The notes beneath the pieces were generated by a model that was given only the letters and a program-made list of their open reading frames with translations, was not told the origin of the DNA and made no database searches. The translations under genes and the position numbers were made by a program. From NCBI GenBank assembly GCA_031430595.1, contig JANPBU010000027.1, positions 1 through 64,000 of the forward strand: DNA of 64,000 nucleotides, read 5' to 3'. Shown here piece by piece: positions 17,206 to 29,000 of this stretch. Source of the DNA: JANNBN01 sp031430595 (GTDB taxonomy: Bacteria; Actinomycetota; Acidimicrobiia; Acidimicrobiales; JANYDT01). Numbering within the stretch: the first letter of the stretch is position 1; each line of letters begins with the position of its first letter.

Positions 17206-17594
17206 ACCGAACTCGCCTGTCTTCTCGAATCCGGCTTGCTACTTCGGTTGATCCCAATGAGCGTGCGCATCAACAACGACCGTCGCCAACGACAAACTAC
17301 AAAGGTCGTCCCGTCGAATAATCATGAGTTTGGTCACATCGGCCCCGTCTGATCTGTGTTGTTGCGGCATTGTAGGCAAACCACGCACATTTTGCTCGCT
17401 TAAAAGGCGATCCAATTCGGTCCTCGATTGTGAACTATCAAACCGATCAGCGACGTGAAAGCAAGTACATAGATGTGCCCTTCGGCTGTATTCCTCCGAC
17501 CAAATTTTCTGCAAGGCCAAGGAGATCAACATCTAGGAATGGGTTCTTGAACCCAACGAACGCCAAACTCATTCCGTTCATAGCGCTAAATGGC
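17206..17594. other. 389-base intergenic region, no confident gene
   Basis: Between the metallopeptidase start and the sulfatase stop there is no convincing gene. A 44-codon leftward frame (about 17580-17447, MNGMSLAFVGFKNPF...) starts right after the second copy of the 43-bp repeat, in the same position that helD starts after copy A, but it has no recognisable domain. A promoter for the metallopeptidase is expected near 17210-17260. No tRNA-like or strong hairpin structure was found. Confidence 0.4.
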
Positions 17595-17622
17595 CTAGAC
17601 CAATGCAACCACCCGGCGAGCA
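17580..17622 (-). repeat. 43-bp repeat, copy B (sulfatase 3' end)
   Basis: Second copy of the element described at 16028-16070. Here it encodes the last residues of the sulfatase (ARRVVALV and TAG) plus 15 bases beyond the stop. Confidence 0.55.
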
Positions 17623-19130
17623 AAACGAGTATCGAGGGTCTCAGGAACCGCCTCGCGCAGCGCACACACAAGATCGTCACGCAACGCCTCAACCGACGGG
17701 TCAGCCCAGCGATTGATCCGCTGAAGTGGATCGTCTGCCATGTTGTACAGCTCGCCCTCCGTTCCATCGTGCACTGTGCCCGCTCCGTACGTCGTGACCT
17801 GCCACCCATCTCGGTACAGCGTACGCAGGTGCATCTCTACGCCAAACAGCACAGAGTCCCATTCCGTGACCACTTGATGGTGTTCGCCGAGGCCGTCACT
17901 CGTTGGTAGTTCGTAGCCCTCCATCCACGTAGGGGCCTCAACGCCGGCAATCGCGCAAAACGTCGGCGCGAGATCTACCAGTCCGACCGGATCGGTCACC
18001 GAGTGTTCAAACTGGAGAGCAGCGTTCGCCGCTGGTCGCCATATCAACGGAAGTCGCATCAAACCATCGACATGATAGGGCCCCTTGAACAGCAGCCCAA
18101 AGTCACCCTGCAATTCACCATGGTCGGTTGAAACAATTACGTCGGTATCTGCGTTCCATCCGCGAGATCGAACCGTGCCCATGATTCGACCGATGGCTTC
18201 GTCGATCAATTCGTTTTCAACGTGTACCAGCGCGTTTACTTCTCGCACCTGGTTTGGGGTCATGGTGGCCGGGACCCACTTTGGTGGAGCTTCGAAATTC
18301 GCAACTAACGACCCGTCGTACCATTTTCGCCAGTGGGAAGGCTTGGAGTCAATCGTATGCTCGCGTAGCGACCTATCTTCTATGTACCCAGATGGAAGGT
18401 CGAGGTCACGCCACGGCACTCGGTGGGTTTCCGTTGCCGGTGGGTCCCAAGGATGATGGGGGTCAGGGAAACTCACCCAACAGAACCAATCTTCATCATC
18501 TGGAAGGCTGTTCAGCCAAACGACCGTTCGCTCGGCAATCCAGTCAGTGTGGTACCACTCACGAGGCATCGCATTGACATGTACCTGCGGTGCACCGGTA
18601 TCGCCGCCACCTGCCCCATTCACGTTGAGGGTGCCGTCGAGAACCGGGTAGAACATGCCAACCCCGTCACCGTGATTGTTACGCAGCCAGGTTGCGTAGT
18701 GCAACCAGCCGGTTCCCGAGTGGGCTGCGAGTTCTAGGTGATCAAACCCCCGCAAAGCATCGTGTTGGCCATCTCTTGCTAACTTATTTTCGGGGAACGC
18801 AAGGAACGGATCAACGAACGGGTCGAAGTGGCTTTTACCGATAAGAGCAGTTTTGTATCCATGGTTACGAAGTACCGCTGCGACACTCGGGGCATCTTTT
18901 GGAAGTTGCACTCCGTTCATCCATACCCCGTGGGTGGCAACGTGTTGACCGGTAACGATCGTCGCTCGGCTTGGCATACACACCACCGATTGAGGGTGGG
19001 CTCGACGGTATGAAATACCTTCCGCAGCGAGGGCATTCACATTCGGTGTTCGCGCCACTACCCCACCGTTGCAGCCGTAAGCGTCGTAGCGTTGTTGGTC
19101 GGTCGTGATGAAAAGAATTTTTCGACCCAT
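17595..19130 (-). CDS. Sulfatase (formylglycine-dependent)
   Basis: 511 residues. The N-terminal ILFITTDQQRYDAYGCNG holds the metal-binding Asp pair. CMPSRATIVTG at 51-61 is the C-x-P-S-R signature whose Cys is converted to formylglycine. Later LIGKSHFDP and STDHGELQGDFGLLFKGPYH add the other Ca2+ and sulfate ligands. No signal peptide is seen, so the enzyme may be cytoplasmic, as for aryl, choline or sugar sulfatases. It needs a formylglycine-generating enzyme, which is not in the window. It lies three bases after the SRPBCC gene and is probably in its operon. The final residues overlap a repeat also found near helD. Confidence 0.9.
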   Translation of the reverse strand: MGRKILFITTDQQRYDAYGCNGGVVARTPNVNALAAEGISYRRAHPQSVVCMPSRATIVTGQHVATHGVWMNGVQLPKDAPSVAAVLRNHGYKTALIGKSHFDPFVDPFLAFPENKLARDGQHDALRGFDHLELAAHSGTGWLHYATWLRNNHGDGVGMFYPVLDGTLNVNGAGGGDTGAPQVHVNAMPREWYHTDWIAERTVVWLNSLPDDEDWFCWVSFPDPHHPWDPPATETHRVPWRDLDLPSGYIEDRSLREHTIDSKPSHWRKWYDGSLVANFEAPPKWVPATMTPNQVREVNALVHVENELIDEAIGRIMGTVRSRGWNADTDVIVSTDHGELQGDFGLLFKGPYHVDGLMRLPLIWRPAANAALQFEHSVTDPVGLVDLAPTFCAIAGVEAPTWMEGYELPTSDGLGEHHQVVTEWDSVLFGVEMHLRTLYRDGWQVTTYGAGTVHDGTEGELYNMADDPLQRINRWADPSVEALRDDLVCALREAVPETLDTRFARRVVALV

Positions 19131-19133
19131 AAC

Positions 19134-19619
19134 CTACGCCCCAACCTTTTGCGAGGCCCAAGCAGCCTCAGTTTGTGTTTTGAGTGTGTCGAGAGCTTGG
19201 CGAGTGGCCCCACCGAATGCGACGGCGAGTGGTGCTGGCGAAAGTTCTGTTGAATACACGACCATCGAAGTCGGTGCACCGGTCAGGTCGGTTACGTCGA
19301 GCACGTCAATCGTTGCGAGATGGTGGGTAATGAATCCGATTGGACGGAGACGGTATTGCAATCGTCGCTGTACCGAGTCAACTCTGATGATGTCTTCGGT
19401 CATTGCAAGACCGGTTCCGCCAACCACCATACGAACAGGCCGACCCGTTGCGTTGTCGAGGTCACACCACGACGTTTGCAACGAAGTGAACCACGAACTG
19501 TTGTTTTCAACGTCCGCGATTCGCGACCACACCAAATCAGGGGGAACTTCGATTATTACGTGCTCTCGTATCGACCCAACCGGTTCGGTGACCCCAAGTA
19601 GCCCGAAATTGAACTCCAC
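19134..19619 (-). CDS. SRPBCC (START/polyketide-cyclase-like) ligand-binding protein
   Basis: About 161 residues from GTG 19619. VGSIREHVIIEVPPDLVWSRIADVENNSSWF is the standard N-terminal half of SRPBCC proteins, which fold around a deep hydrophobic cavity. TELSPAPLAVAFGGATRQALDTLKTQTEAA forms the C-terminal helix. These proteins bind or transform lipids and polyketides, or act as stress-related carriers. A longer start at 19679 is rejected because it lies inside the rpmE terminator. It precedes the sulfatase by three bases; a joint task is suggested but cannot be defined. Confidence 0.75.
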   Translation of the reverse strand: MEFNFGLLGVTEPVGSIREHVIIEVPPDLVWSRIADVENNSSWFTSLQTSWCDLDNATGRPVRMVVGGTGLAMTEDIIRVDSVQRRLQYRLRPIGFITHHLATIDVLDVTDLTGAPTSMVVYSTELSPAPLAVAFGGATRQALDTLKTQTEAAWASQKVGA

Positions 19620-19677
19620 AAGCCTATGTTCACATATTTTGCACTGTGAGTGCAAAGCAACCGAGCCCGAAAACGAC

Positions 19678-19701
19678 AAAAGCGCCCTTGGGGGCGCTTA
19701 A
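19678..19701 (-). terminator. Rho-independent terminator of rpmE
   Basis: AAGCGCCC at 19680-19687 and GGGCGCTT at 19692-19699 form an 8-bp GC-rich hairpin with a 4-base loop. On the minus strand it is followed by a T-rich run (TTTTGTCGTTTT). It lies 40 bases past the rpmE stop and before the GTG of the SRPBCC gene. Confidence 0.75.
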
Positions 19702-19739
19702 GCGATTCTTTGCACACTCGGGTACGAAACCCGAACTTA

Positions 19740-20009
19740 CTATTCTTCTTTTGCAGCGGCGCCCTTGCGTCCACCGAAGCGCTTGTTGAAGCGCTCGACT
19801 CGACCGGCAGTATCGACGATCTTCATCTTGCCAGTATAGAAAGGGTGACTTTGGTCAGAAAGTTCAACGTCGACGACCGGGTAGGTCACGCCGTCTTCCC
19901 AAACAATCGTCTTTTCGGTACGCACCGTTGACTTGGTCAAAAACGTGTACTCGGCCGACTGATCACGAAATACGGTTGGCCGATATGCGGGGTGAATGCC
20001 CTGTTGCAT
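19740..20009 (-). CDS. rpmE2: 50S ribosomal protein L31, Cys-less type B
   Basis: 89 residues starting at MQQGIHPAYRPTVF, with TFLTKSTVRTEKT, YPVVDVELSDQSHPFYTGK and VERFNKRFG, all typical L31 positions. The CxxC zinc motif of type A L31 is missing and the length is that of the zinc-free type B (YtiA-like) form. In many actinobacteria type B L31 is repressed by Zur and replaces zinc L31 under zinc shortage; no convincing Zur box was spotted by eye upstream. An AGGAG site precedes the ATG. It lies 85 bases downstream of the giant surface-protein gene and has its own terminator. Confidence 0.92.
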   Translation of the reverse strand: MQQGIHPAYRPTVFRDQSAEYTFLTKSTVRTEKTIVWEDGVTYPVVDVELSDQSHPFYTGKMKIVDTAGRVERFNKRFGGRKGAAAKEE

Positions 20010-20094
20010 GTGAAAAAACTCCTGGGATACGGCCGGACGGCCTGAACTTCCTCGAGAGGTCTCCGGTAAAGACCAAATGAAAGCTCGTGAAAGT

Positions 20095-23000
20095 CTAGGA
20101 CATCCGACGCCCACCCCGAGCCAACCGCTGGGCCCATCGACGGCGACGGGTCGCAGCCAACAACAAGGCACCGGCACCGAGCATTGCGCCGCCCGCTGCG
20201 CCTTGATCACCAAGCCCATCTGTCGGGCCAGTGAAGGCCAACTCACTCAGAATGTAAGGAACCAAAGGAATCGACCCAGCGTCAGTGCCCTTACCCAATT
20301 CAACTTCGAATTGCTTGCCGTTCACCTTGGTGTTCGACCCAAGTGGCTTAAAGCCCTGCGGAACAACAACCGTCACCCGGTAGTCACCTGGAGCGAGATC
20401 TGGGAGCGACCACGAGCCATCGCTACCGGTCACCGTGGTCGCAATGATTTTTCCGTCGAGGCTGTACACCTTGATGGTCACCCCGGCCAGTCCCTCTTCA
20501 CCAGAATCGACTGTCCCGTTTTCGTTGCGGTCAACGTAGACCCGACCCGACACACCCTTCTCAGGCGACTTGGTCGGCTCGGCTGTCACCTGAGTAACGA
20601 CAGTGGGGGCTGCCGCCGATGGTGGTGGTGTCGGAGCAACCGGAGATGGTGCGATTGGCAGAGCCTCAGGCTCAACCACTGGAGGAACAATCAACACGAG
20701 TGGTCCGCTCGTCGGTGGAACTACCGGCGGTCCCACTTCGACAGGCGGCACAACTACCGGCGGAACAACCACGGGTGGGATCACCGGGGGACGTTCGGCG
20801 AAGAGGTTGCTCACCGATGACTGTGTGGCACCAATCGTGACTTCGATAACGTCATTCGAAGGCAATGCGCCGCCAAGTGAACCGAGCGTCTCGATGCCAT
20901 CCTCATAACCCGCAGGTTGCGATTCAACAACTCGATACGTACCCGGCACCAATCCCGTAAAGAAGTAAGCACCCGTTGCATCAGTAGTGGTTGTTGCGAT
21001 GAGCGCACCTGAGGCGTCGAACAATTGAATCGTCACGCCGGCGATACCAACATCAACTGCGTCGGGAAGCCCGTCACCGTCAACATCAACAAACACTCGA
21101 CCGGCAATGGAACCAGGCACCGGCGGATTGATCCGTTCGCCAAAGTTGTTGCCGGTGCTGCTCTGATTCGAGCCAATCGTGACTCTGATCCGGTCGTTGG
21201 CCGACAAAACTGCGCTAGTTCCGGCTGTGTCTTTTCCGTCGGCGTATCCACTCGGTTGACGTTCGGCGACGGTGTACACACCTGGCTGAAGATTTTCGAA
21301 TCGGTACTTACCATCGGGGCTAGTGGTGACGGTCGCAACTACGGCACCATTCGCGTCGAGCAGGTCAAGAATCACACCAGCGAGAGGCGGCTCGCTTGCG
21401 TCACGAATCCCGTCGTTGTTGGCATCGGCCCACACCTGACCCTCGATCGAACCAGGCCGAATTTCACCGAAGTTGTTGCTTGTCGAGGATGTACCCGGGG
21501 CGAGCGCAGCCGTAAACACATCGTTGCCCGAAAGCGTCGCACCGTTTGTGCCGGGTGCGTCTTGACCATCAGCGAAGCCGACTGGCTGGGTTTCAGAAAC
21601 CGAATAGGTGCCTGCTGCCAAACCAGCGAATCGCCACGTGCCATCGGCACCGGTGACCACCGAATCGATCGGATTATCGGTCGCGTCTCGCAAGGTCACA
21701 ATCGCCCCAGAGATTGCTGGTTCGTTGGCGTCGCGGACACCGTTGCTGTTCAAGTCATCGAACACCATGCCAGAGATTTCGACCGGTGGACGTTCAGCAA
21801 AGTTGTTATTGATCGATTCACCTGCGGCAACAACGGTCACGGTCATTCGGTCGTTTCCAGCCAATGTGCTTCCGTTTGTTCCTGGTGTATCGAGCCCGTC
21901 AGAGAAGCCAACGGGTTGCACTTGAACCAGGGTGTACGTGCCAGGTGGAAGGTTTGGAACCGAGTACGACCCGTCTGAACCGGTCGAGATTAAGGCAACT
22001 TCGACCCCACTTGCGTTCAGTACGCTTATGGCCACACCTGAAATCGGATTTTCTCCAGGCTCTTGAATTCCGTTGTTGTTCAGATCGACGAATACCTTGC
22101 CAGCTACTGAGCCGGGGGCTGTCTCACCAAAATTGTTTCCGGTTGACTGTTGACCGGGCGCCAACGTGATGCTCATGGCATCGTTACCGGTCAGCGTTGC
22201 CCCGATACCGGCGGTGTCAGTCGTGTCACCATGAGTAGCGGGTTGCGTTTCCGCAAGGGTGTAGGTGCCAGCAGGAAGATTCTCAAATCGATACGTTCCG
22301 TCGGCCGCAGTCGTTGTGGTGAAGATGGTGCCCGTTGAGTTAGTCAACTTGACCGTGACCCCCGAGATTGGTTGGTCACCGGCCGATAGGGCACCCGAGC
22401 CATCGGCGTCAACAAATACTGTTCCGCTGACCGTTCCAGGAGGAAGCTCGGCGAAGTCGTTGTTGGCTGAACTGGCACCTGCTGCGAGCGTCACCGAAAT
22501 CACATCGTTTGACGGGGAGGTTGCATCAGAACCGGGAACTTCGACACCGTCAAGATACTGAACCTGTTGAGTTTCAGTCACGGTATACACACCCGCACCC
22601 AAACCACTGAACGTGTACTTACCATCGGCGTCAGTCACGGCGGTGACTGCACCGCCGGGCCCGTTCAGCGTGACGGTTACCCCAGCGATCGGGTCTTCGC
22701 CGGCCTCACGAACACCGTTGTTGTTCACATCTGACCACACGACACCCGAGATGGTTCCGGGTGCAGCGGCTGGAAGTAGTTCGCCGAAGTTGTTGTTGGC
22801 TGAAGTTTGACCAGCGCCCATTGTCACCGCAATGACGTCGTTGCTGCTCACGGCAGCACCGTTTGAGCCGGCGGTGTCTTTTCCGTCAACGAATCCAGCA
22901 GGCTGGCTTTGGCTGATCGTGTAGGCGCCGGGGGCGAGCCCGTTGACACTGTATGAACCATCGGCCGCCGTGACGACCGTTGCTACAACCGTGTTCGAGC

Positions 23001-26000
23001 TGTCACGAACGGTGATCGTCACACCTTCAATCGGCATCTCGCCTGGCGATGCAATGCCATCGTTACCGGCATCAACGTAGACCTTGCCCGACAACGAAGC
23101 AGGTGCGGCGATTGGGCCAACCTCGCGGAACACATTGCCCGTTGAGTTCGGCGTACCCCCCGTAATCGTGACGACAAACACGTTCGTTGCCGCAATTGTT
23201 GCGCCAACTCCTGCTGTTTCGTTCACCGTATTGTATGCCGTTGGCTGGGTTTCTCGAACCTGATAGGAGCCGAGGGCGATGCCCGAGAAGCTCCATGCCC
23301 CGCTTGCATCGGTGGTTGTTGTAGCAACGGTGTTGCCACCTGCGTCAACGAGTGTAATAAGCACACCTGCTATTGGCAGATCACCGGCACTGGTTGTCGA
23401 GCTGGCGTCTTCGTCATCTTCAACCCGGCCTGAGATAGAACCGATTGTCGGCGGTATAGGCCGTTCACCGAATAGGTTGCCTGTTGACGAACTTCCAGCA
23501 CTGAGGGTTACCGAGATGGTGTCGCTCACGGCAGTTGCCGACAGGTTGCCAGCAGTATCTTTGCCATCGTTGTGGGTAGCTGGTTGCGACTCTACAACGC
23601 TGTACTGGCCCGGGACCAAGTTCGCGAATGACCACGCACCGGTTGAAGAATCAGACGTAGTCGTTGCAACGGTGTTACCACCTGAGTCTTTGAGGGTGAT
23701 GGTGACGCCGCCAATGATGGCTTCACCTGAATCTTGGATGCCGTTGTTATTGGCATCTTCGTACACGACGCCTGACACCGAAGCTGGTACGACAGGGGCG
23801 ATTCGTTCACCAAAGTTGTTTCCGGTTGAGCTTTCACCTGCGCCGACTGTTACGGAGAAAGTATCGTTCGTTGAGGCTGGGATACTGGCACCGTTGGTAC
23901 CGGGCGATTCAGCCCCGTCAAGGTGAGTTGTTGGTTGAACTTCAGTCACAGTGTAAGTGCCGGGTGCAACATTTTCGAAAAGGTAAGCACCGCTGGCATC
24001 GGTGATCGCGGTCTTGATCACATTGTTGGCCGAGTCACGCAGTTGAACGGTGGTTCCGGCAATTGGGTCTTCGCTTGAATCTCGAGACCCGTTGGTATTG
24101 GCATCAACATAGACGCTGCCCGAAATCGTGGCAGGTGGACGTTCGCCGAAGTTGTTGTTGGCACTTGATTGGCCCGCTGCAATCGTCACTGCAATGACGT
24201 CGTTAGTTGACCCAGGAATAGTTGAGCCATTCGTACCAGGTGTCTCGACACCATCAATGAATTCGATCGGTTGTGTCTCGGTCACTGTGTATGAGCCGGC
24301 AGGAACCTGATCGAACCGGTACGAGCCAGAGGCATCGGTTGTAGTGGTGCCTACGATGTTTCCACCACCATCGCGCAGGGTAACGGTAACACCAGAGATT
24401 GACCCTTCAACCGGGTCAAGTACCCCGTCATTGTTCAGGTCACGATAAATGCGACCGGAGACGGTGCCGGTGGTTCGTTCACCAAAGTTGTTACTCGTTG
24501 AGGTTTGGCCGGGGGCCAAGGTAACGGAGAACTTGTCGTTTGCTGGGGTTGATGCACCGTTAGTGCCCGGTGTGTCGATTCCGTCGCCGTAAGCAATTGG
24601 CTGGGTTTCGACGACCGTGTAGGTTCCCGCGGCGATGTTGTCGAATCGGTACGATCCGTCGGCTGCGGTAACCGTTGAGCGCACCTCAACACCGTTCACG
24701 TCGAGCAGTGAAATCGACACGCCAGCGATTGAAACCTCTGTTGCGTCTTTTACGCCGTCGTTGTTTGCATCGAGGTACACGTTTCCGGAAAGCGAAGCAG
24801 GGGCCCGCTCGCCGAAGTTGTTGTTGATCGAGCTTTGACCATAGGCCAGGGTGACCGTATGTGAATCGTTGGCCGGTGTTGTCGCCCCATTGGTGCCGGC
24901 AGAATCAAGGCCATCAGACCATCCGGCTGGTTGCGATTCATCAACGGTATAGGTCCCAGCTGGAAGGTTTTCGAATCGGTATGAACCGTCAGCTGCTGTT
25001 GTTACAGATGCGACCACTGAGCCGCTCGCGTTCTTCAACGAAATGACAACACCGGCGATTGGGGCTTCGCTCGCATCTTTCACACCGTCACCGTCGACAT
25101 CTGAGTAAACAGTCCCCGAGATGCTGACCGGTTGACGTTCACCGAAGTTGTTTCCGGTTGACGCCTGCCCACCAGCCAACGTGACCGTCATAACGTCGTT
25201 CGCCGTTACCGTTGCTCCGTTGGTTCCGGCAGTGTCTGCGCCATCTGAATAGCCAGCAGGCTGTACTTCGTTTACCGTGTAAGTTCCCGGTATCAGGTTT
25301 TCGAATGCGTACGTACCGTCTGCACCGGTGGTTGTTGTGGCGACAATGGCGCCAGTCGAATCGCGTAGTGCAAGCGTTACCGCCGCGATTGGTGCTTCGT
25401 TGCTGTCAGGAATCCCGTCGCCATCGACGTCTGCGTATACCTTTCCAGCGATTCGAGCTGGGTTCGGACGTTCAGCAAACAGGTTGTTGATGCTTGATTC
25501 GCCGGCACCAATCGTTGCGGTAATTCGGTCGTTGGTTGACGCCGGTCGGGTGGCCCCGTTACTGCCCGGTGTTTCTTGGCCGTCGACATAGGTTGAAGGT
25601 TGTGTCTCTACTGCGGTGTATGTGCCCGGGTTGAGGTTTGTGAAGGCCCATGACCCGTCGGCCGCGGTCGTAGTGGTTCCTACGGTCGCACCGGCCCCAT
25701 CGAGCAACGTTATGGTGATTCCGGCGAGGTTTGCTTCACCTGGTTCCTGCGAGCCCGAGTCATTGGCATCGATGTATACCTTGCCCGAGAATGTGCCGGG
25801 GTTAGGTATTTCACCGAAGTTGTTGTTCGCTGACGATTCTCCTGACGCAAGGGTGACAGCGTGCGTGTCGTTCGATGGGTTGGTAGCCCCGTTGGTTCCG
25901 GGTGTGTCTTTTCCATCGGAATGGGCGGCAGGCTGAGTTTCTACGACCACATAGGTTCCGGGCGCAAGATTCAAGAAACTGTAAGCACCATTGGTACCGG

Positions 26001-29000
26001 TTGTCGTCGTTGCAACAACGGCTCCGAGGGCGTTCTTGAGAGCGACGGTTGTGCCTGCGATCGGCGACTCACCGGCGTCGCGAACACCATCGTTATTACG
26101 GTCGGCGTACACGAAGCCCGAGATCTGGCCGGGCTTTGGTCGTTCACCGAAGTTGTTCGACGAAGACGTTTCACCCGCAGCGACCGTTGCGCTGATGACA
26201 TCGTTGGTCGAAGGGGGAATTGACGACCCGTTCGTGCCCGCGGTCTCGATACCGTCAAGGTAAGCAACCGGCTGAGTTTGGGTCACGGTGTACGAACCGG
26301 GGGCAAGCGATGCGAACGAATACGAACCGTCGGGGTTGGTCGTAGTGGTCGCTACCGTTGTGCCAGCTGAATTCTTGATGTTGAGTGTGACCCCACCAAT
26401 TGGTGCTTCGGCTGGGTCTTTGATGCCATTGTTGTCGGCATCGACGTATACGAAACCGGTAATGGCCGGTGGTGGAATTGCGGGAAGTAGTTCCGTAAAG
26501 TCGTTGTCGACCGACGAACCACCTGCGGCAAGCGTAACGGTGTGACTATCGTTTCCGTTGGCGGCAGCACCGGTTCCGGGGTTGTCACCAGCGTCGGTGT
26601 AACCAGAAGGCTGCGACTCGTTGACGGTGTACACCCCGGCTGCGACATTGGCGAACGAGTAGTTGCCTGAAGGATCGGTTGTTGTAGTAGCAACTACATT
26701 TCCAGCACTGTCACGCAATGTAACCGTGGTTCCAGCGATCGCTGTTTCTGTCGGATCAGCAATACCGTTGATGGCGCCCGAGCCGGTTCCGTCGATAACA
26801 ACTGAACCTGAAATCAGCCCACCACGTTCACCGAAATTGTTCGCTGAACTGATTTGCCCAGCGGCAAGCGAGACTGCGATCCGGTCGTTTGACGGTGACG
26901 TTGCGGTACCGACGCTTGATGGGGTGTCAATACCATCGGCGTAAGCCGTTGGTTGGGTTTCGTCGACGAAGTACTCGCCGGGGGCAAGGTTCGTGAACGC
27001 ATAGGCACCGGCGGCATCGGTCGTTGCCGTAGTAATGACGTTGCCTCCCGAATCGCGCAGCGTCACGGTAATTCCCGCCAGGCGACGTTCGGTTGGATCG
27101 GCGACGCCATCGTTGTTGGCGTCGACATACACCGTGCCGCGAATTTCACCGGCGACGAGAACCTCGGCGAAGTCATTTCCGGTCGATGACTGCCCTGCTG
27201 TCAACGTGATGTCGAACTGGTCGTTGGATGCGGCAGGAACAGTTGAACCGTTTGTACCGGCGGTGTCGATTCCGTCGGTGTAACCAGCGGGTTGCGACTC
27301 TTCGACCCGGTAGCTTCCAGGTTGAATATTTTCAAATGAGTACGACCCGTTACTGGCCGTTGTAGTTGTTGCGACAACGGTTCCGGTTGAATCGCGAAGG
27401 CTGATTGTGGTGGAAGGAATTGCTGCTTCACCAGCATCGCGGATGCCATCGTTGTCGAGGTCACGAAACACCTGACCGGCTATGCGTGAGAGTGCTGGCA
27501 CTTCACCAAAGTTGTTGCCGGTCGATGTTTGTCCGCCGGTTAACGTGACACTGATTCGATCGTTTGTAGCTGCGGGAAGCGTTGCCCCGTTGGTTCCTGG
27601 CGTGTCGATGCCATCGGTGTAACCCGATGGCTGAGTTTCAACAACGGTGTACGTACCGGGCGCAAGGTTCGTGAACGAGTAGCTACCATCGGCACCGGTC
27701 ACCGTCGTTGCGACGGTTGAACCGGCACTGTTTTGCAAGGTAACGGTCACACCAGCAAGGCGAGGTTCACCTGCGTCAAGGTCGCCTGCGAGGTCGGTAT
27801 CGGCGAACACCGTGCCCGAGATACTGACTGGCTTTTCACGCTCACCAAAGTTGTTACCCGTCGACGCTTGCCCCGACGCAACGTTGACCGCGATGGCATC
27901 GTTGCCTGCGGTGGCTGCACCGTTGGTACCAGCGGTGTCTTTGCCGTCGTTGTAGGCAGATGGTTGGCCTTCTTCGACAATGTAGCTTCCGGCCGGAAGG
28001 TTTTCAAATGCGTACGTACCATCAGAGTCAGTGTTGGCCGTTGCAACAACCACGCCCGCTGCTGTCTTGAGGGTGACGAGTACTCCACCAAGGCGGGGTT
28101 CGCCGGTTGGCTGAGTACCATCGACGATACCGTCGTCATTCGTATCTACATAGACGGTTCCTGCGATTCGCGCCGGCGGCGGAATTTCACCGTAGTTGTT
28201 GTTGATCGACGATTGCCCGTTCGCAATCGTTACGTCAATACGGTCGTAGCCACCAGTGGTATTTGTTGATCGAACGGCCCCATTGGTGCCAGCGGTGTCG
28301 ATTCCATCGGTGTAACCCGCCGGTTGCGGTTCACGAATTCGGTAGGTTCCAGCTGGGACATTCGGGAAGGAGTATGTTCCGTCGGCGTTGGTTGTGGTCG
28401 TGAATGCGGGTGGGATAGTGAATCCACCCGAACCGTCAGAGTTGAGGAGTTCCATGACGACACCGCCGATGCCACCTTCACCTGGGTCTTGTACCCCGTT
28501 ATTGTTGGCGTCGGCGAATACTTTTCCGGAAATGAGCGTGCTTGCTAGTTCGGTGAAGTCGTTGTCGATCGATGTTCCGCCAGCGGGCAGCGCAACAGTG
28601 TGACTGTCGTTGCCGTTGGCCGTACCGAACGTACCCGGGTTGTCGAGACCATCGGTGTAGCTACCCGGCTGGGTTTCTGTCACGGTGTAGCTGCCAGCTG
28701 CAAGGTCGCCGAACGAATAGTTTCCGAGTGCATCGGTCGTGGTGGTTGCGACTACTACGTTCGCTGAGTTTCGCAGCGTTACCGTGGTTCCGGCGATTGG
28801 GGTTTCACCCAAATCCACAACCCCATTCGGGGTTCCTGCATCGACGGCAACAGAGCCAGCTATTGAGCCACCGAGTTCACCGAAGTTGTTTGAGAGGCTG
28901 CTTTCGCCTGCCCCGACGGTAACCGCAATTCGATTGTTGGTGGAAGCCGGGATGCTCGACCCATTAGTTCCGGCCGTCTCTTTGCCGTCGAGGTATGCGG

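Noticed and set aside
17239..17532. 97-residue minus-strand ORF upstream of the metallopeptidase
   Set aside because: No domain, no ribosome site, and Cys/His/Arg-rich composition unlike a real gene; kept only as a non-coding region.
21025..21978. Long plus-strand ORFs (up to 317 residues) opposite the giant repeat gene
   Set aside because: They mirror the periodic repeats of the minus-strand gene, show no domain and recur at the same phase in each unit; they are shadows.
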